From positions 353,830-417,829 of the forward strand of contig NW_017386077.1 of the NCBI RefSeq assembly GCF_000237925.1: 64,000 nt of DNA, in the 5' to 3' direction. The stretch's first letter is position 1. The number at the start of each line of letters is the position of its first letter. A program made the position numbers and the translations under genes. Shown here one piece after another: positions 10,515-22,350 of this stretch. The notes below the pieces were generated by a model that was not told the origin of the DNA, searched no databases, and worked only from the letters and a program-made list of their open reading frames with translations. Origin of the DNA: Schistosoma mansoni. Its lineage: Eukaryota > Platyhelminthes > Trematoda > Strigeidida > Schistosomatidae.

Positions 10515-10790
10515 GAACACAGGACCTACCAGGAGACAATTGGTGAACGGTTGCTCAACTTCGTGGATATTCTGGAGTTAGACAGAAACACCATCGGATG
10601 CCGGCTCAGTGGTCTATCGGTTAAGTGCTCTGGCGCGAGACTGGTAGGTCCTGGGTTCGGATCTCGCGAGTGCGGGATCGTGGATGCGCGCTGCTGAGGA
10701 GTCCCACAGCAGGACGAAACGACCGTTCAGTGCTTCCAGGTTTTCTCTGGTGGTCTAGATTCAATTGACTCACGCTTTCAACTATGAAGT
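10515..10790 (+). mobile_element. tRNA-headed SINE with a hammerhead ribozyme
   Basis: The order is the upstream repeat segment (acaattggtgaacggttgctc), the tRNA-like head from GCCGGCTCAGTGG (about 10598), a B-box-like GGTTCGGATCT, a hammerhead at 10688-10733, then CCAGGTTTTC and GTGGTCTAGATTCAATTG. It is the mirror image of 10225-10304 across the gap. Confidence 0.75.
10688..10733 (+). ncRNA. hammerhead ribozyme in SINE
   Basis: The core is CTGAGGA (10694-10700) with a perfect stem II GTCC/GGAC (10701-10704 with 10712-10715) and GAAA (10716-10719). The cleavage triplet is GTT (10725-10727). Stem I is GCGCTG (10688-10693) with CAGTGC (10728-10733), one G-U pair. Stem III is very short, as in known schistosome hammerheads. 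Confidence 0.8.
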
Positions 10791-11069
10791 TAATAATATG
10801 TTTTTGTTATATTTCAATGAGTAGAAAAGTTGTATTTCTAACGTAGTGACTTATAATGTCGCGAAAGGTCAGGAATACAATTTTTTCTGCGGTATAAGCT
10901 AGTTGTGTATGTCGCGAAATCAAAGTAACTAAATGGGATAGAATTCAGACATTTTGAATTTTAAAACCGAAAACTACTTTTTTGTAAATTTGTCATCAAC
11001 CAACCTTATTTTGTCGTATTTTTCTACATGATCATGAGCATGCTCGTTTATTTTAAACTGAGCTGCTTC

Positions 11070-11305
11070 TAAGACATTAATTAGGAATAATATATTTGTA
11101 AAACCTCAGCGAGTGAATTTGTAGTAAATCCAACGTTTCGCCTGGCAATCTGGTCCAAGCCTTTTCAAGGAATTATATAAATTCATTCGCTGAGATTTTA
11201 CAAATATATTATTCCTAATTAATGTCTTACATCAACTCGGCGCTCAAATACTGTGAAACTATTCGCTCTAATTTAGACGAAAGTTCTTATATGAGCTGCT
11301 TCTAG
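11070..11305. repeat. foldback of a PLE-end type repeat
   Basis: Arms of about 49 bases at 11070-11118 and 11181-11229 are near-perfect reverse complements. The loop holds caacgtttcgcc and ggtccaagc. On the minus strand this gives GAAAC next to a stem GCTTGG/CCAGGC. The same sequence occurs in single orientation at 59760-59945. The hammerhead core is degenerate (CTTGAAAA in place of CTGANGA). Confidence 0.6.
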
Positions 11306-12610
11306 TTTACCATAAAATAGATTTTTTTAAAAAGGCGTGACAAATTTCATCCTCTATTAGTGTAAGAAACTTTTAAATAAAAGTTTCATTATTCGAAATT
11401 TTTAAAATTTCGATTCGCAATTCCACGTTGTACATTAATGACCTTAAATAATAATATGACGTTTTTATATGACTGTTACTTCTTCACTATCTTTTTTCAT
11501 AGAATTCGATTCGTTTTATGTAAATTATCTGATTTGATCACTAGTGTTACGGTTACTATAGCAATCGTTTCAGGTATGATACTAAACAATGTTCGTTTTG
11601 AATTTTGTATGCATCGAAAATAATCAATATCGATAGTCAATTTTTTTGTTTTCATAAATGATTTATTTTTGCACACATTGTTGATGGAGTTTAAAATTTT
11701 GTCATATGATAAAAGAAGTGCACATGGACGTAGAAACGAAATGAAAACTCAGAAAGATTAAATCTTCAATAAATATCTTCTCCTTGATTAAAAATGCTGA
11801 TGAATTTTTTGTAAAATATGTTCATCTTTGGATAATTTGAAGAACATATGTTCATCAAATAGACCAATTAAGGGAGCATTATGCAAAAAATATGTATAAA
11901 CACATGAGATACCTGATCAAATAACTTAGATTATTTTTTTGCAAGTATTTATCTACTTTTACTGAGCAGCGTTTTTCATCTCTTTTGTATCTACCCCTAT
12001 TTTTTATAATCCAAGGTTTCCAAAATGACCGTCTGTGTTAGTAAATTTTTTATGAGTTGTTTATGATTTTGTGAAGGTACGACAATCACGGCTCAACTAA
12101 ACCTTATTTAGTTGTAGAATGTTATTTGGTTCTAGTTTTAGAGGTCTGGTGATTAATGAAATGTTTGAACGCTGTTAGTTTCATAATTTTATGCTAACGG
12201 ACTGTTTTTTTGCAAATTAGGGATTACTGGTTTTGTTTTTGTGCCAGACTCTTCATTGGTTCTCAAGACTCACTAATCAACTAACATTCAGATCGACTTT
12301 AATCAAGATATTCATAAGTATTTCAAATATGGTGATTAAATTTCGGAATCTTCGACTCACTATATTACAGTCAATATTTAGCTTAACTTGTAATGATTTG
12401 AACCATTCCATTGTTGGTACTCTTGACTGAATTTTGACCACTCTTAGTGGGCGTATTTAATAACATTTGGCGAATTCCCACAGTATCACCATAATGACAC
12501 AAGTTTTCATAGGATTTTATTTATATTGCCAGAAGTGGAATCCAGGATGCGTGTTTTACCCATTTTTGCCTTCATTCCCTTTATTCTGTAAAAATTTATG
12601 CAATAATGGT
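11306..12610. other. AT-rich spacer
   Basis: Short frames at 11438 and 12233 show no motif. No repeat was recognised. Confidence 0.3.
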
Positions 12611-12617
12611 TATACAG

Positions 12618-12910
12618 AAGCAGTGCACACAGAATGCACATACGCCGGTTGACTGACCAACATCCTATCAGGGAGGTAAACAAAGGGATAACTAAAATCT
12701 TTGCAGTTCATACCCATTTTGCAGGCTAGTAGCCAACAGGATTCAGTAGCATAGTGAACAACTTTTAGATCAATTAAAAGGAAAGATACTGTGTTCAGTT
12801 CCAGTTTGAGCATCAACTATATAATGTTGACATATCTAGCTGACGAAGGATGAATAGGGCTAAACATGCTTCCTGAAGTCCACTGCTAGCCACATTCTAT
12901 CTATTCCATG
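12618..12910 (+). mobile_element. decayed hammerhead SINE remnants
   Basis: At 12618-12662 the 3' end of the SINE family seen at 60.3 kb is recognisable (gcacatacgccggttgactgacca). At 12740-12905 a second, worn copy runs from the tRNA-like head to CTGACGA, TAAAC and CCACTGCTAGCCAC. The GAAAC of the core is lost, so it would not be expected to cleave. Confidence 0.55.
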
Positions 12911-14363
12911 AAAATAACTAACATTCATTAATTAGATATATTTTGAACTGAATCATGACGTTTCGTCAAAAGATACCTTCCACTATTAGTCGATATTATC
13001 ATGGGTTGTTTTGTACATATTCGTCGACAAAATTTCAGACCTGATAAATTTTTTTCCTTGTTGAATACTTTACAATTGAAGTCAAACTTTTTTAATTATC
13101 GTTAAAATGGTATTATTTGTCAAATGTAATGGCTGGAATTTTCATATTTGTTCACTTTAAAACCAATCAATAAAATAATAGCTTTTAACTCAACCTTAGT
13201 AAGATAATTAAAGCACGTAAAGATTTCTGAAACAACGCTGATATGGGGTAATGATTTTCATTAAAAAGCCAGATTCTCATGTTACAAACGGGTACATATT
13301 TATTATGTCAACATGAAATATTCCATTTCTTTCCTGGATAGAATTTTATTAGATAAACATGAAACAATAAATTTTATTTATACAGAAATTATTAATTGTT
13401 TATTATGACGATAACAAGCAAAGGGACAAACTACTAACTGAACGTGAAACATTTATTCCGCCTTTAAAATTTTCTCAACCAAACTTTGAACACAGCCTAG
13501 ATTCAGGTCAATAATCTGACTATAAGAATTTCAATTACACTACAAAATAGTTATATTTGCTAACCAAGAAAAAATCATCCGAAACTATTTTTCTCATTAA
13601 TGATATCGTTTCCTACAGAAATATAATGATATCATAACATGATTTACATCAATAAATTAATTTCAATTATTAAACATTTTTGATGAAGTTGTGTTAATTT
13701 CACAAAGTGAAGATCATGGATGAAGAAACCACACTGCCAAAATGAAAGTAGTTGACTTAGAGTTCTAAATTTATATTTCTAGTCTTTTGCTAGAAATATC
13801 CGAAAACGAAGACTGAAATTCGGATTACATCCAAAAAATCTGCATTTCTCTTAATTTCTAACGAATCTCACAGGTAAAAATCCACCTGTGCAGAAGCAAA
13901 GCATCCTTTTTCATTTAAAATCTTAAAAAACAAGATTTATTATTAGACATAGACAATGTCACACATCTGCGCAACTTTCATGCTAGTTCATCTATACTTC
14001 AGTTAAGAAACTCTCATTTCAATTTAAATGAAGCTTTAATGGAAGATTGGATTCGTTTAAAAACGTATTTTCACTAATCGCTACTTTCATCTTTTAGATT
14101 TTTGGTTGCTATCAATTAAGAATAGATAGTCAAACTTTAACATTATGTGATGAGTCCATAAGTACTGAGCCACCTGAACTGAATCTAATGACCAACATCT
14201 TAAAATTGCAGCTGGTCCACAAAATTTTTCAAGCGATTAAAGTCTCCAAAAGTACAGCATTATTCTGCCTCCAATCTATAAAATTTATAGTGGCTAGTCA
14301 AATACAGAAATCAACTGGTTCAACTAAATACAACCAGAATGATGAAAGAACTCATAACTGTAC
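12911..14363. other. AT-rich spacer before the gap
   Basis: No supported gene or repeat. A frame that appears to cross the N run is an artefact of the Ns. Confidence 0.3.
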
Positions 14364-14563
14364 NNNNNNNNNNNNNNNNNNNNNNNNNNNNNNNNNNNNN
14401 NNNNNNNNNNNNNNNNNNNNNNNNNNNNNNNNNNNNNNNNNNNNNNNNNNNNNNNNNNNNNNNNNNNNNNNNNNNNNNNNNNNNNNNNNNNNNNNNNNNN
14501 NNNNNNNNNNNNNNNNNNNNNNNNNNNNNNNNNNNNNNNNNNNNNNNNNNNNNNNNNNNNNNN
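14364..14563. other. assembly gap of 200 N
   Basis: Exactly 200 N. Confidence 0.98.
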
Positions 14564-14737
14564 TAATGATAACAGAACCAATGATTCTTTTGTACTTGTT
14601 AAATTTTGGATTTCTAACTCCTAATACAATACATTTGTTTTTGTCTGTCTAATACTTCTTGAATAAATTGCGTTATTTCTGGGATTCCTAGGTTATACCA
14701 TAATTCAAATACTCCTAATTATCACATTGACGTCGCG

Positions 14738-15177
14738 ATGGAACCTGTGATGGAACTATTGGACATACATTCAGATTTAGATGCTTATGAGGATTACAGG
14801 GGAAGGTTCGAAATCTGGGCTACGACCGAGAAAGATGTGAAGAATTTTAATATTGTGGCTCATTGCCTTATGTTCATCGGAAAAGAAGCATACAGCTTTA
14901 TAAAGACTGGCATTTCCAGACAGACCGATTTCACTCCTTTATGCAACTCTCAAGCAAATACTGCTGGACCATGTAAGGTATGCACATTTCGAATGTGTTG
15001 AAAGAGAAAAATTCAGCGAAATGATTCTCCAGGACATCAGAAATTCCACTACTTTACTACGTCGTCGCAGTTCAATACGTAATCAAGGTTATTCAGATAA
15101 CAATCCATAGATTTGTGAAATAGTTCACGAAGATGATCACAAGTTTTGTAAATGCTTGTTCTGTGGCAAGTTTCATC
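14738..15177 (+). mobile_element. LTR-type retroelement fossil, gag part (left half, split by a later insertion)
   Basis: A gag-like frame begins at 14738 (MEPVMELLDIHSDLDAYED) and runs to the insertion point of the Boudicca-like element. Its continuation at 20341 and the related copy on the minus strand at 61880-62400 show a CCHC zinc knuckle (CFKCGKPGHIQSFC in the 62 kb copy). The element is broken, with several breaks. A Ty3/gypsy-type gag is the best guess; the clade is not settled. Confidence 0.65.
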
Positions 15178-15506
15178 TGTAGCTGTAAATAATTCCCCAA
15201 AATCAATAGCTTTCTAAGTGTTCGACATTGGATGCTGACCACGTTGTTTAAGTGGACTTGTTTAACTGAAGGCTTTCGGTCATGCATCCGTACCAGATCA
15301 CGTTTCGACTCGGCGTGGGACACAGCTCCTACGTTTCACTAGATAGCTAAGAGCAAACGCCTCTCGATATATTGGTAACGTATCAAATATATCTTTCCTA
15401 CCTCTTCTTGTCTGACTTCTGATTTCTATTGGGCGTAAGAAGGTTTCGAATATAGAGGGTACTACTGGCCACTAGTTATAAAACTAGAATACCAGTCATA
15501 TCCTCA
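15178..15506 (+). repeat. left LTR
   Basis: 329 bases, starting TG and ending CA, about 98.8% identical to 20012-20340. Confidence 0.92.
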
Positions 15507-15507
15507 G

Positions 15508-15525
15508 TGGTGAGCCTTACGTGAT
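15508..15525 (+). promoter_or_regulatory. primer-binding site, tRNA-Trp type
   Basis: TGGTGAGCCTTACGTGAT lies one base after the LTR and resembles the tRNA-Trp primer site of the CsRn1/Kabuki group. Confidence 0.65.
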
Positions 15526-15682
15526 CTGGTACACCAAGCCTATAAACTGTGAGTCTGTTCCTTTTTGGAATATTATTATTCATTGTTATTCTTTATTTGA
15601 TTTTTATATATTGTGATATATTTTTTTTCGCGAGTTTTTCCGGATATATTCTAATTAAATATTTTACGTTCTCTATATTACT

Positions 15683-16508
15683 ATGACGGAACAGTCACCT
15701 AAGGTTTTTAAGTTAAAATCTATTCCCCCGACTTCGATTCAGTTAACGCCAATTTGGCCTGACAATACTGAGTCCTGGTTCTGCTACGCAGAAGCTGATT
15801 TTTGCAGGCACGGAATCACGGACTCGCGCACACGATTCCTCGCGGTAGTTAAGGCGTTACCGCGCGAATTTAACGGGTACTAGTGATGTTCCTGAACCTT
15901 ATGAAACGTTAAAACGATCGATCATAAAACGTGGAGACCCAACCGACCGACAACGGTCAGAACAATTCCTCCATAACATCGACCTGCAACATGGTTCGGC
16001 GACAGATATGTTGCTTAGGATGAAAGAAGCGATAGGTCAAAGAACCTTCGACGAAGGCCTATTCAAAGAAATTTTCTTGTCTAAACTTCCTCAACAGGTG
16101 CAAGCAGTTCTCGCCTCATTTCAAAACAACGCCGTAGACGAGCTGGCTGCATCTGCCAACCACATCTTAGAAATCACAAAATCTACTAAGGCCGAGGTCT
16201 TTTCAGTCAAAGAAAAACTTCACACGACCCCGAATGACATAACCGAACTATGTCATACACTGACACTCTATCTTCGATTTCGTAATGACCGTAGTCGGTC
16301 AAAATCCCCACGTAGGAGCGTTTCACGTAAGCGATCTGTTTCTCGACCACGAGAGACAGACAACCACGACTGGTGCTGGTATCACAACCAGTACGGTAAA
16401 TCCTCTAGAAATTTCAGGAAGCCCTGCAATTATCCGAAGTCTAAGGCGACTGACACGAATAAGATTTCAGGAAACTTCCCAGCCGGCACGCGTCAACGGC
16501 AACCGTAG
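15683..16508 (+). pseudogene. gag of the Boudicca-like element, broken
   Basis: The Gag-like sequence starts MTEQSPKVFKLKSIPP. It contains PIWPDNTESWFCYAEADF, LPQQVQAVL and an arginine/serine-rich stretch before a CHCC-type knuckle region, as in CsRn1-clade Gag. A relative with a longer frame lies on the minus strand at 23060-23816. The copy is a fossil with a few breaks. Confidence 0.75.
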
Positions 16509-16543
16509 CCGGCGAACACAGCCGTCTGTTATACGTCACGGAT

Positions 16544-17910
16544 GTGACTACGAAAGTTCGCTACCTCGTCGACACCGGCGCAGAAGTCAGCGTTCTTCCA
16601 GCAAATTCTAACGACAGACTTCGCAAGTCTGTTCTAAGTTTACAGGCGGTAAACAGAAAGCCGATCGCTACTTACGGTGAAAGGTACGTCTACCTTAACG
16701 TGGGTTTACGCAAACCCATACACTGGATCTTCGTTGTTGCAGACGTCTCTATGCCAATCATTGGTATAGACCTGTTACAATAACACAATCTACTAGTCGA
16801 CACTCGCTCAAAAACGTTAATAGACGGAAACACTAAGTTATCCGTTTGCGTAACTCCTTTTTCTGGTTGCAAGGTATCCCCAGTCACAATTAAGCACACC
16901 ATAGACCCCTTGTACCACTCATTACTCGACAAATACTCAGGGATATACCAACCGGCATCGGAATTGCCCTGTGTAGCCAGCCATGTACACATCACATCTC
17001 GACCACAGGACCACCTGTATTCTCAAAAGCCCGCCGACTCGCTCCCGAAAAGCTTACGTTGACTCAAAACGAATTCGACCACATGATAGACTTAGGAATA
17101 ATTCGACCGTCAAATAGCTCATCGTCATCTCTCTTGCAAACGGTCTCTAAAAAGGACAGCAATGACTAGCGTCCAACTGGTGATTATCGGCGTCTGAATG
17201 CTAATACCATTCCTGATAGTTACCCGTTGCCTCACATTCACGATTTGACAGCTACCTTGAAAGGTACAACTGTCTTTTCGAAAGTCGACTTGGTAAAAGC
17301 TTACAACCAAATCTCTATGACTGATGACGATATTCCGAAAACCTCCATCATAACTCCCTTCGGACCCTATGAATTTTAAAGAATGCCATTCAGTCTAAGG
17401 AATGCTGCTCAAACCTTCCAAAGGTTCATAGATGACGTCTTCCGAGGTCTCAACTTCGTACATGCGTACGTTAATGACTGTCTGATAGCGATTCAGGACA
17501 GAGAATCCCATCTCAAGCATCTGGACATTGTGTTCGCACGACTGCAAAAGCATAGTATTACTGTAAATATCTAGAAATGTCAAATCGGAACCGATTCCAT
17601 ACATTTTCTACAACACACAATTGTTGCTCAAGGCATCCGACCTCTTAGAAACAAAGTGACGGCTATCCCGGATTACCCAGAACCTAACAACATCAAACAC
17701 TTGCGGTCTTGTATTTTTCTATAGACGGTTCATACCGAAATACGCACTCCTTATGAAACCATTAACCGACCAACTTCGTGGAAATGCAAAATCAATTATT
17801 CTAGACGACACCGCTCAAAAAGCATTCTCCACAATTAAGGAACACATCGCTAAGGCAACCCTGCTCGCACTCAAGCGAAATCTAGGTACAGCACGTTCGG
17901 TGGGGAAATC
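16544..17910 (+). pseudogene. protease and reverse transcriptase region, broken
   Basis: The aspartic protease signature (VDTGAEVS) is followed by IIGIDLLQ near 16770. RT blocks follow: proline-rich palm entry near 17130-17390, FSLRNAAQTFQRF near 17390, and thumb sequence to about 17730. Several breaks interrupt the region. Confidence 0.7.
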
Positions 17911-17916
17911 CTAGCT

Positions 17917-19491
17917 ATGTATTGTGCTGTACGGCATTTCCAACATTCCATCGAAGGAAGAGAATTCACACTTTTTACCGATCACAAACCTCTTACCTTC
18001 TCTTTAAGTTCATCATCAGACAAGTACTCACCGCGAGAGTCTCGACAACTCGATTACATTTCGCAGTTTACTTCAGTTATACAACACATTTCTGGAGCTA
18101 ACAATGTAGTCGCAGACGCCTTGTCTCGAATAAGTTCCTTAAACAGTTTCCAAGGAATCGACCTTCTTAAACTAGCTCAGCTTCAAAAAGAAGACATTGA
18201 TCTTCAGCATGAGTTATCCTCGACAACTCTTAAACTAAGTATTAAGCAGATGGGAACAGGTAAGGAAACCTTACTCTGTGACACATCTACAGGTAGGGAT
18301 CGTCCAATAGTACCAAAACATTATCGACGCAACGTCTTCAATACGTTGCACAATCTTTCTCATCCAGGTGCTCGTGCAACAGTCAAACTTATAGCCGAAC
18401 GGTTTTGCTGGCCTGGCATGAATAAAGATGTGAGGGAGTGGGCACGCTCCTGTGTAAGCTGCCAGAAATCTAAGGTCATAAGACACGACAAATGTCCCTT
18501 AGGCTCTTCCAAAACCCCTGACGCTCGTTTCGACCACGTTCATCAAGATTTGGTAGGACTCTTACCCGATTCAAACGGATACTCATATCTCTTAACATGC
18601 GTAGACCGTTTTACTCGATGGCCAGAAGCAGTACCGATTAAGGACATTACTACTGAAACAGTGGCTCGCGCTTTCGTCGAACGATGGGTAGCAAATTTCG
18701 GCTGCCCTTCCACAATCACTACAGACCGCGGACGCCAGTCCGAATCTGGACTTTTCCGTTGTCTGACCTCACTATTAGGAATCACTCGCTTCCGAACGAC
18801 AGTATACCACCCACAAGCAAACGGGTTGGTAGAACGTTTTCATCGACAACTTAAAGCTTCATTATCAGCTACAAACGTTTCACAGTGGGCAGACGCTCTT
18901 CCACTCGTCTTACTAGGTATCCGCAATGCAGTGAAAGCTGACATTGGATACACTGCATCTCAGCTCGTTTACGGAACGACACTCCGACTCCCAGGAGAAT
19001 TCGTGGATCCTTCGTCTTCTTCACTGAACATGGATCTAAACTTTTACACGACTAGGCTTACAAACGCTATGCGTTCAGTTAAACCTGCTCACACTCGACC
19101 TCAATCAACTGATGTTTTCGTTCAACCTGAATTACGACATAGTACACACGTCTTCGTTCGTCGAGACTCACATCGACGACCTCTCGAATCAGCATACGAA
19201 GGACTCTTCAAAGTTCTTCAACGTGAACCCAAGTACTATATAGTCGATGAGAATGGCACGAACGATAGCATCAGTATCGATCGCTTAAAAGCAGCGTACT
19301 TAGAAGGAAACCCTAGCTACGTCGAATTTCCTTCGGTACAATCGAATGATACGGCCCCTACACTTGTAGTACCCCACACGACAGCCGACACACAACTTGA
19401 TACTTCGTCAACGTCGATAGGTAAACCTAAAACAACGCGTTCTGGAAGGAGAGTAAGATTTCCAAAACATCTAAACGACTATTGCACGTAG
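17917..19491 (+). CDS. RNase H C-terminal part and integrase of the Boudicca-like element
   Basis: One frame of 524 codons. It opens in the RNase H domain (EGREFTLFTDHKPLTF near residue 14) and ADALSRI, then a zinc-binding integrase N-terminus with paired His and Cys (HNLSHPGA, SCVSCQKSK near 160-180). The DDE integrase core follows (DLVGLLPDSNGYSYL, TITTDRG, YHPQANGLVERFHRQLK near 300-320), and a C-terminal tail ends in basic KTTRSGRRVRFPKH. Integrase joins the cDNA copy to host DNA. The frame is open, but the element as a whole is broken upstream. Confidence 0.85.
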   Translation: MYCAVRHFQHSIEGREFTLFTDHKPLTFSLSSSSDKYSPRESRQLDYISQFTSVIQHISGANNVVADALSRISSLNSFQGIDLLKLAQLQKEDIDLQHELSSTTLKLSIKQMGTGKETLLCDTSTGRDRPIVPKHYRRNVFNTLHNLSHPGARATVKLIAERFCWPGMNKDVREWARSCVSCQKSKVIRHDKCPLGSSKTPDARFDHVHQDLVGLLPDSNGYSYLLTCVDRFTRWPEAVPIKDITTETVARAFVERWVANFGCPSTITTDRGRQSESGLFRCLTSLLGITRFRTTVYHPQANGLVERFHRQLKASLSATNVSQWADALPLVLLGIRNAVKADIGYTASQLVYGTTLRLPGEFVDPSSSSLNMDLNFYTTRLTNAMRSVKPAHTRPQSTDVFVQPELRHSTHVFVRRDSHRRPLESAYEGLFKVLQREPKYYIVDENGTNDSISIDRLKAAYLEGNPSYVEFPSVQSNDTAPTLVVPHTTADTQLDTSSTSIGKPKTTRSGRRVRFPKHLNDYCT

Positions 19492-19993
19492 GACACAAAC
19501 TTAATCTCGAGTTCCCTTTTCATTATTTATTATAAAAAATAATTTTTTTAATATATATTTATTTGGAAATAAAACAAAACAAAACATTTTTATTTTTTTG
19601 AGCGTATTTATATTTTTTTATATAAAAAAACCAAAAAAAACATTTTCTTCTGATCGCTTTTACGCAGTCGCAAGTGTATTAGTTTATTTATATTTTTTTC
19701 CGCTCATCTTGTGTCCTTACGCAAGTACGAGTGTATTTTCGACATGCACTCACACGTTCTATTTTTTTCTCTTTTCCAGGACGGCTGGAAAAGAACGACG
19801 AAGTTTCCCAAGGAGCCGAAATTTTCATCGTATTTTATTTCTTGATTGTTATGTCGTACATTTTGGTCCCTTAGTGTAAGGAAAGACGACCAGAATCTGC
19901 TAAACGAAGCAAGCTATCAGAAGAGTGTTTACCAACGACAAACTCGTTGGGTTTAAACTTCTGGCTGGTCACGTCTTAGGGGCATCACTACCT

Positions 19994-20011
19994 CACTAGG
20001 GGGGAGTGATC
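19994..20011 (+). other. polypurine tract
   Basis: AGGGGGGAGTGAT lies directly before the right LTR, the usual plus-strand primer position. Confidence 0.7.
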
Positions 20012-20340
20012 TGTAGCTGTAAATAATTCCCCAAAATCAATAGCTTTCTAAGTGTTCGACATTGGATGCTGACCACGTTGTTTAAGTGGACTTGTTTAAC
20101 TGAAGGCTTTCGGTCATGCATCCGTACCAGATCACGTTTCGACTCGGCGTGGGACACAGCTCCTACGTTTCACTAGATAGCTAAGAACAAACGCCTCTCG
20201 ATATATTGGTAACGTATCAAATATATCTTTCCTACCTCTTCTTGTCTGACTTCTGATTTCTATTGGGCGTAAGAAGGTTTCGAATATAGAGGGTACTACT
20301 GGCCACTAGTTATAAAACTTGAATACCAGTCGTATACTCA
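20012..20340 (+). repeat. right LTR
   Basis: 329 bases, matching the left LTR at all but about 4 positions. Confidence 0.92.
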
Positions 20341-22350
20341 CACCCATGTAACTCATGTGTATTTCGTTATTCTGAATGCTGATAATGTGGTAAACCTGGA
20401 CACTTTCAGTCAGTTTGTAATACCATGCTTCATTTCGCTTAAACTAATGCTAAAATTTGTGATTCCACTAAGTTGGATGTTTCTAATGATCACTTATTTT
20501 TGTCCAAGACTTCTAGAAGTGGTACAACGTCACGTAGAAGTGAAGGGTTGAATGAAACTCATAATCAGTGAGAGACAAGTATTTCTAATCTACCAACGTC
20601 TTATCTGATTTCTCATGTTATTTTACCAGATATTGTTTGTCGTAATAATTCACATAGTTCTGATGAGATTTCTTACATCTCTGAGAATAACATCTATAAT
20701 GAGTCAAATCATGATCAAAAGCCGGACTCAGTTTTGGTAGATGTTGAATTTTTCTGATGATCCATTATTCTTTAATGAAACTTTTAATAAATTTGAGGAA
20801 AATATTTCAGAAAAATCAAATCCTGATGTCATATCAAATGCTATTCGTCGTCAAAATGGATTTATCTCTAGATATGTCCCCAATGAGCGTGACAAATATG
20901 TTCCGAATGAGTCGAATTCTAGTCACATTTTGATGTTATTTTATCGGATGTTGGATATTCTCCAAATCAATGTGTGTCGTGTAGAATCCCTAGTCAGTGG
21001 TATGTTGAATCAGAGAGAACAGCACGTTTTCTCGAAGCAATCAGAGAACCAGTTTGTACTGGCAGAAATCCAAATCAAGTCCAAGATTATCCTAATGAGT
21101 TTCAGGCAGATGCATGCTTGCCATTCGATTGTTTCGCAAATGAATCAAGCCTAGATGTATCACATGTGTTAATCACACATATCAATGCATATTCATATGT
21201 GTATTATTTATATGGAAAGCAAAAGTAATATGTATAATATTTTTAATGTTCGTCGAAGTCACATGATGCAATGCCTCACGTTATATGTCAGTATTTATCC
21301 CCAAATAATCACATGTAATAACCGAAGTGTGAGATATAAGATTATGCAAATTAGGAACGCCAAATTGGTTATAATATTGCGACATAAGAACACAACATTA
21401 TTTCGTGGGAGAGGATATTGTTGGAAAGTTTATAATGCAAATTCTAGATATCAGTGGTTTCACCAGAAAATCGAGATGATGATTGTATACAATTCCAGGG
21501 ATCAGGTGAGTTTGTAGATATGATTTACCAGGGATTTGACATTACGACCGAGCTAGATTCCAGGCATATAAGAAGTGAGTTGAATGGCATAAAAATGGAG
21601 GCTAACAAACGAGGTCAATAGAATCGTCATTTGGAGAGAAAGGTGGAGATTCTTGAGATGGAACTTAGTAAGTAAAAACTGGATCATAATGCTTACCAGA
21701 CTCGCTTTAGTGACTACCATGCTTTAGAAAAACGGTCCAAAGAAACGAAACGAGATCTTAAGGCTGATGCACTACCGTGAACTAATTTGGAAAGTGAAAT
21801 CCTCAGTCTGAAAGAGCAGTTAGATTTCCAGTCTCCATCGTTCGATGACTGTGAAAAGTTAGCTGAACGCGGTTTGTACATTGAAAAAGCGGTCGAAGGA
21901 TGCAAAGGAGCTGAATAGGAAAGTCGATTAACAGAGGAGCTCAGATCAATTCGAGACCAAACCGCTTCTGAATTAGAAGAGTGTAAAATACATATGGAAG
22001 GAATCTTTGAGAACAAACGGGGACAGTGGAATTCATCAGCTAACTTTTGTGCTGAAGCTCCCAGCGACCGGTGTGCTGAGTTGTTGCTAGCTTGCAAACG
22101 TGCTGACGAGCTTTCTCACTATTTAAGGAACGGAATTGCTTATCTGGAATTACTTCAAAGACGGGTTGACCACTTTGGATCTTTTATGGCCAAGAAAGAA
22201 GATGTAGTCATCGTGACTTCAGACATTTCGACCCGTGGAAAATAGCCTTCAGAAGCAGTTGAATGCTAGGTTAGGACAGTAACTGTTCGTACCAATAACG
22301 GATTAGTTAAAAGGGATATAGGCAAGGTATGTCTTCTTTAGGGTTCCAAT
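20341..22350 (+). mobile_element. LTR-type retroelement fossil, right half after the insertion
   Basis: The interrupted gag resumes at 20341, where the zinc-knuckle region continues. From about 21530 to 22245 the sequence encodes heptad-rich coiled coil (SELNGIKMEANKR, LESEILSLKEQLDF, LTEELRSIRDQTASELEE). Near 22265-22330 RTVTVRTNNGLVKRDIGKVC resembles the C-terminal tail of retroelement integrases. RT and most of pol are absent, so this is a heavily deleted fossil with many breaks. Confidence 0.5.

Larger units (their letters stand above)
15178..20340 (+). mobile_element. Boudicca-like (CsRn1 clade) LTR retroelement, broken
   Basis: Two 329-base LTRs (TGTAGCTG...CTCA) bound the element and differ at about 4 positions (about 1.2%), so the insertion is young. 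Between them lie a primer-binding site resembling the tRNA-Trp type used by the CsRn1/Kabuki group, gag with a CHCC-like knuckle region, an aspartic protease (DTGAEVS), RT, RNase H and integrase, and a polypurine tract. The copy carries roughly six or more breaks in gag-RT, while RNase H-integrase is one long frame. Target duplication is 4 bases (catc at 15174-15177, cacc at 20341-20344). LTR length and clade fit Boudicca of S. mansoni; the exact name needs a search. Confidence 0.85.

Noticed and set aside
10175-10546. Frames spanning the N runs (also 14188-14652)
   Set aside because: They exist only because Ns read as open codons.
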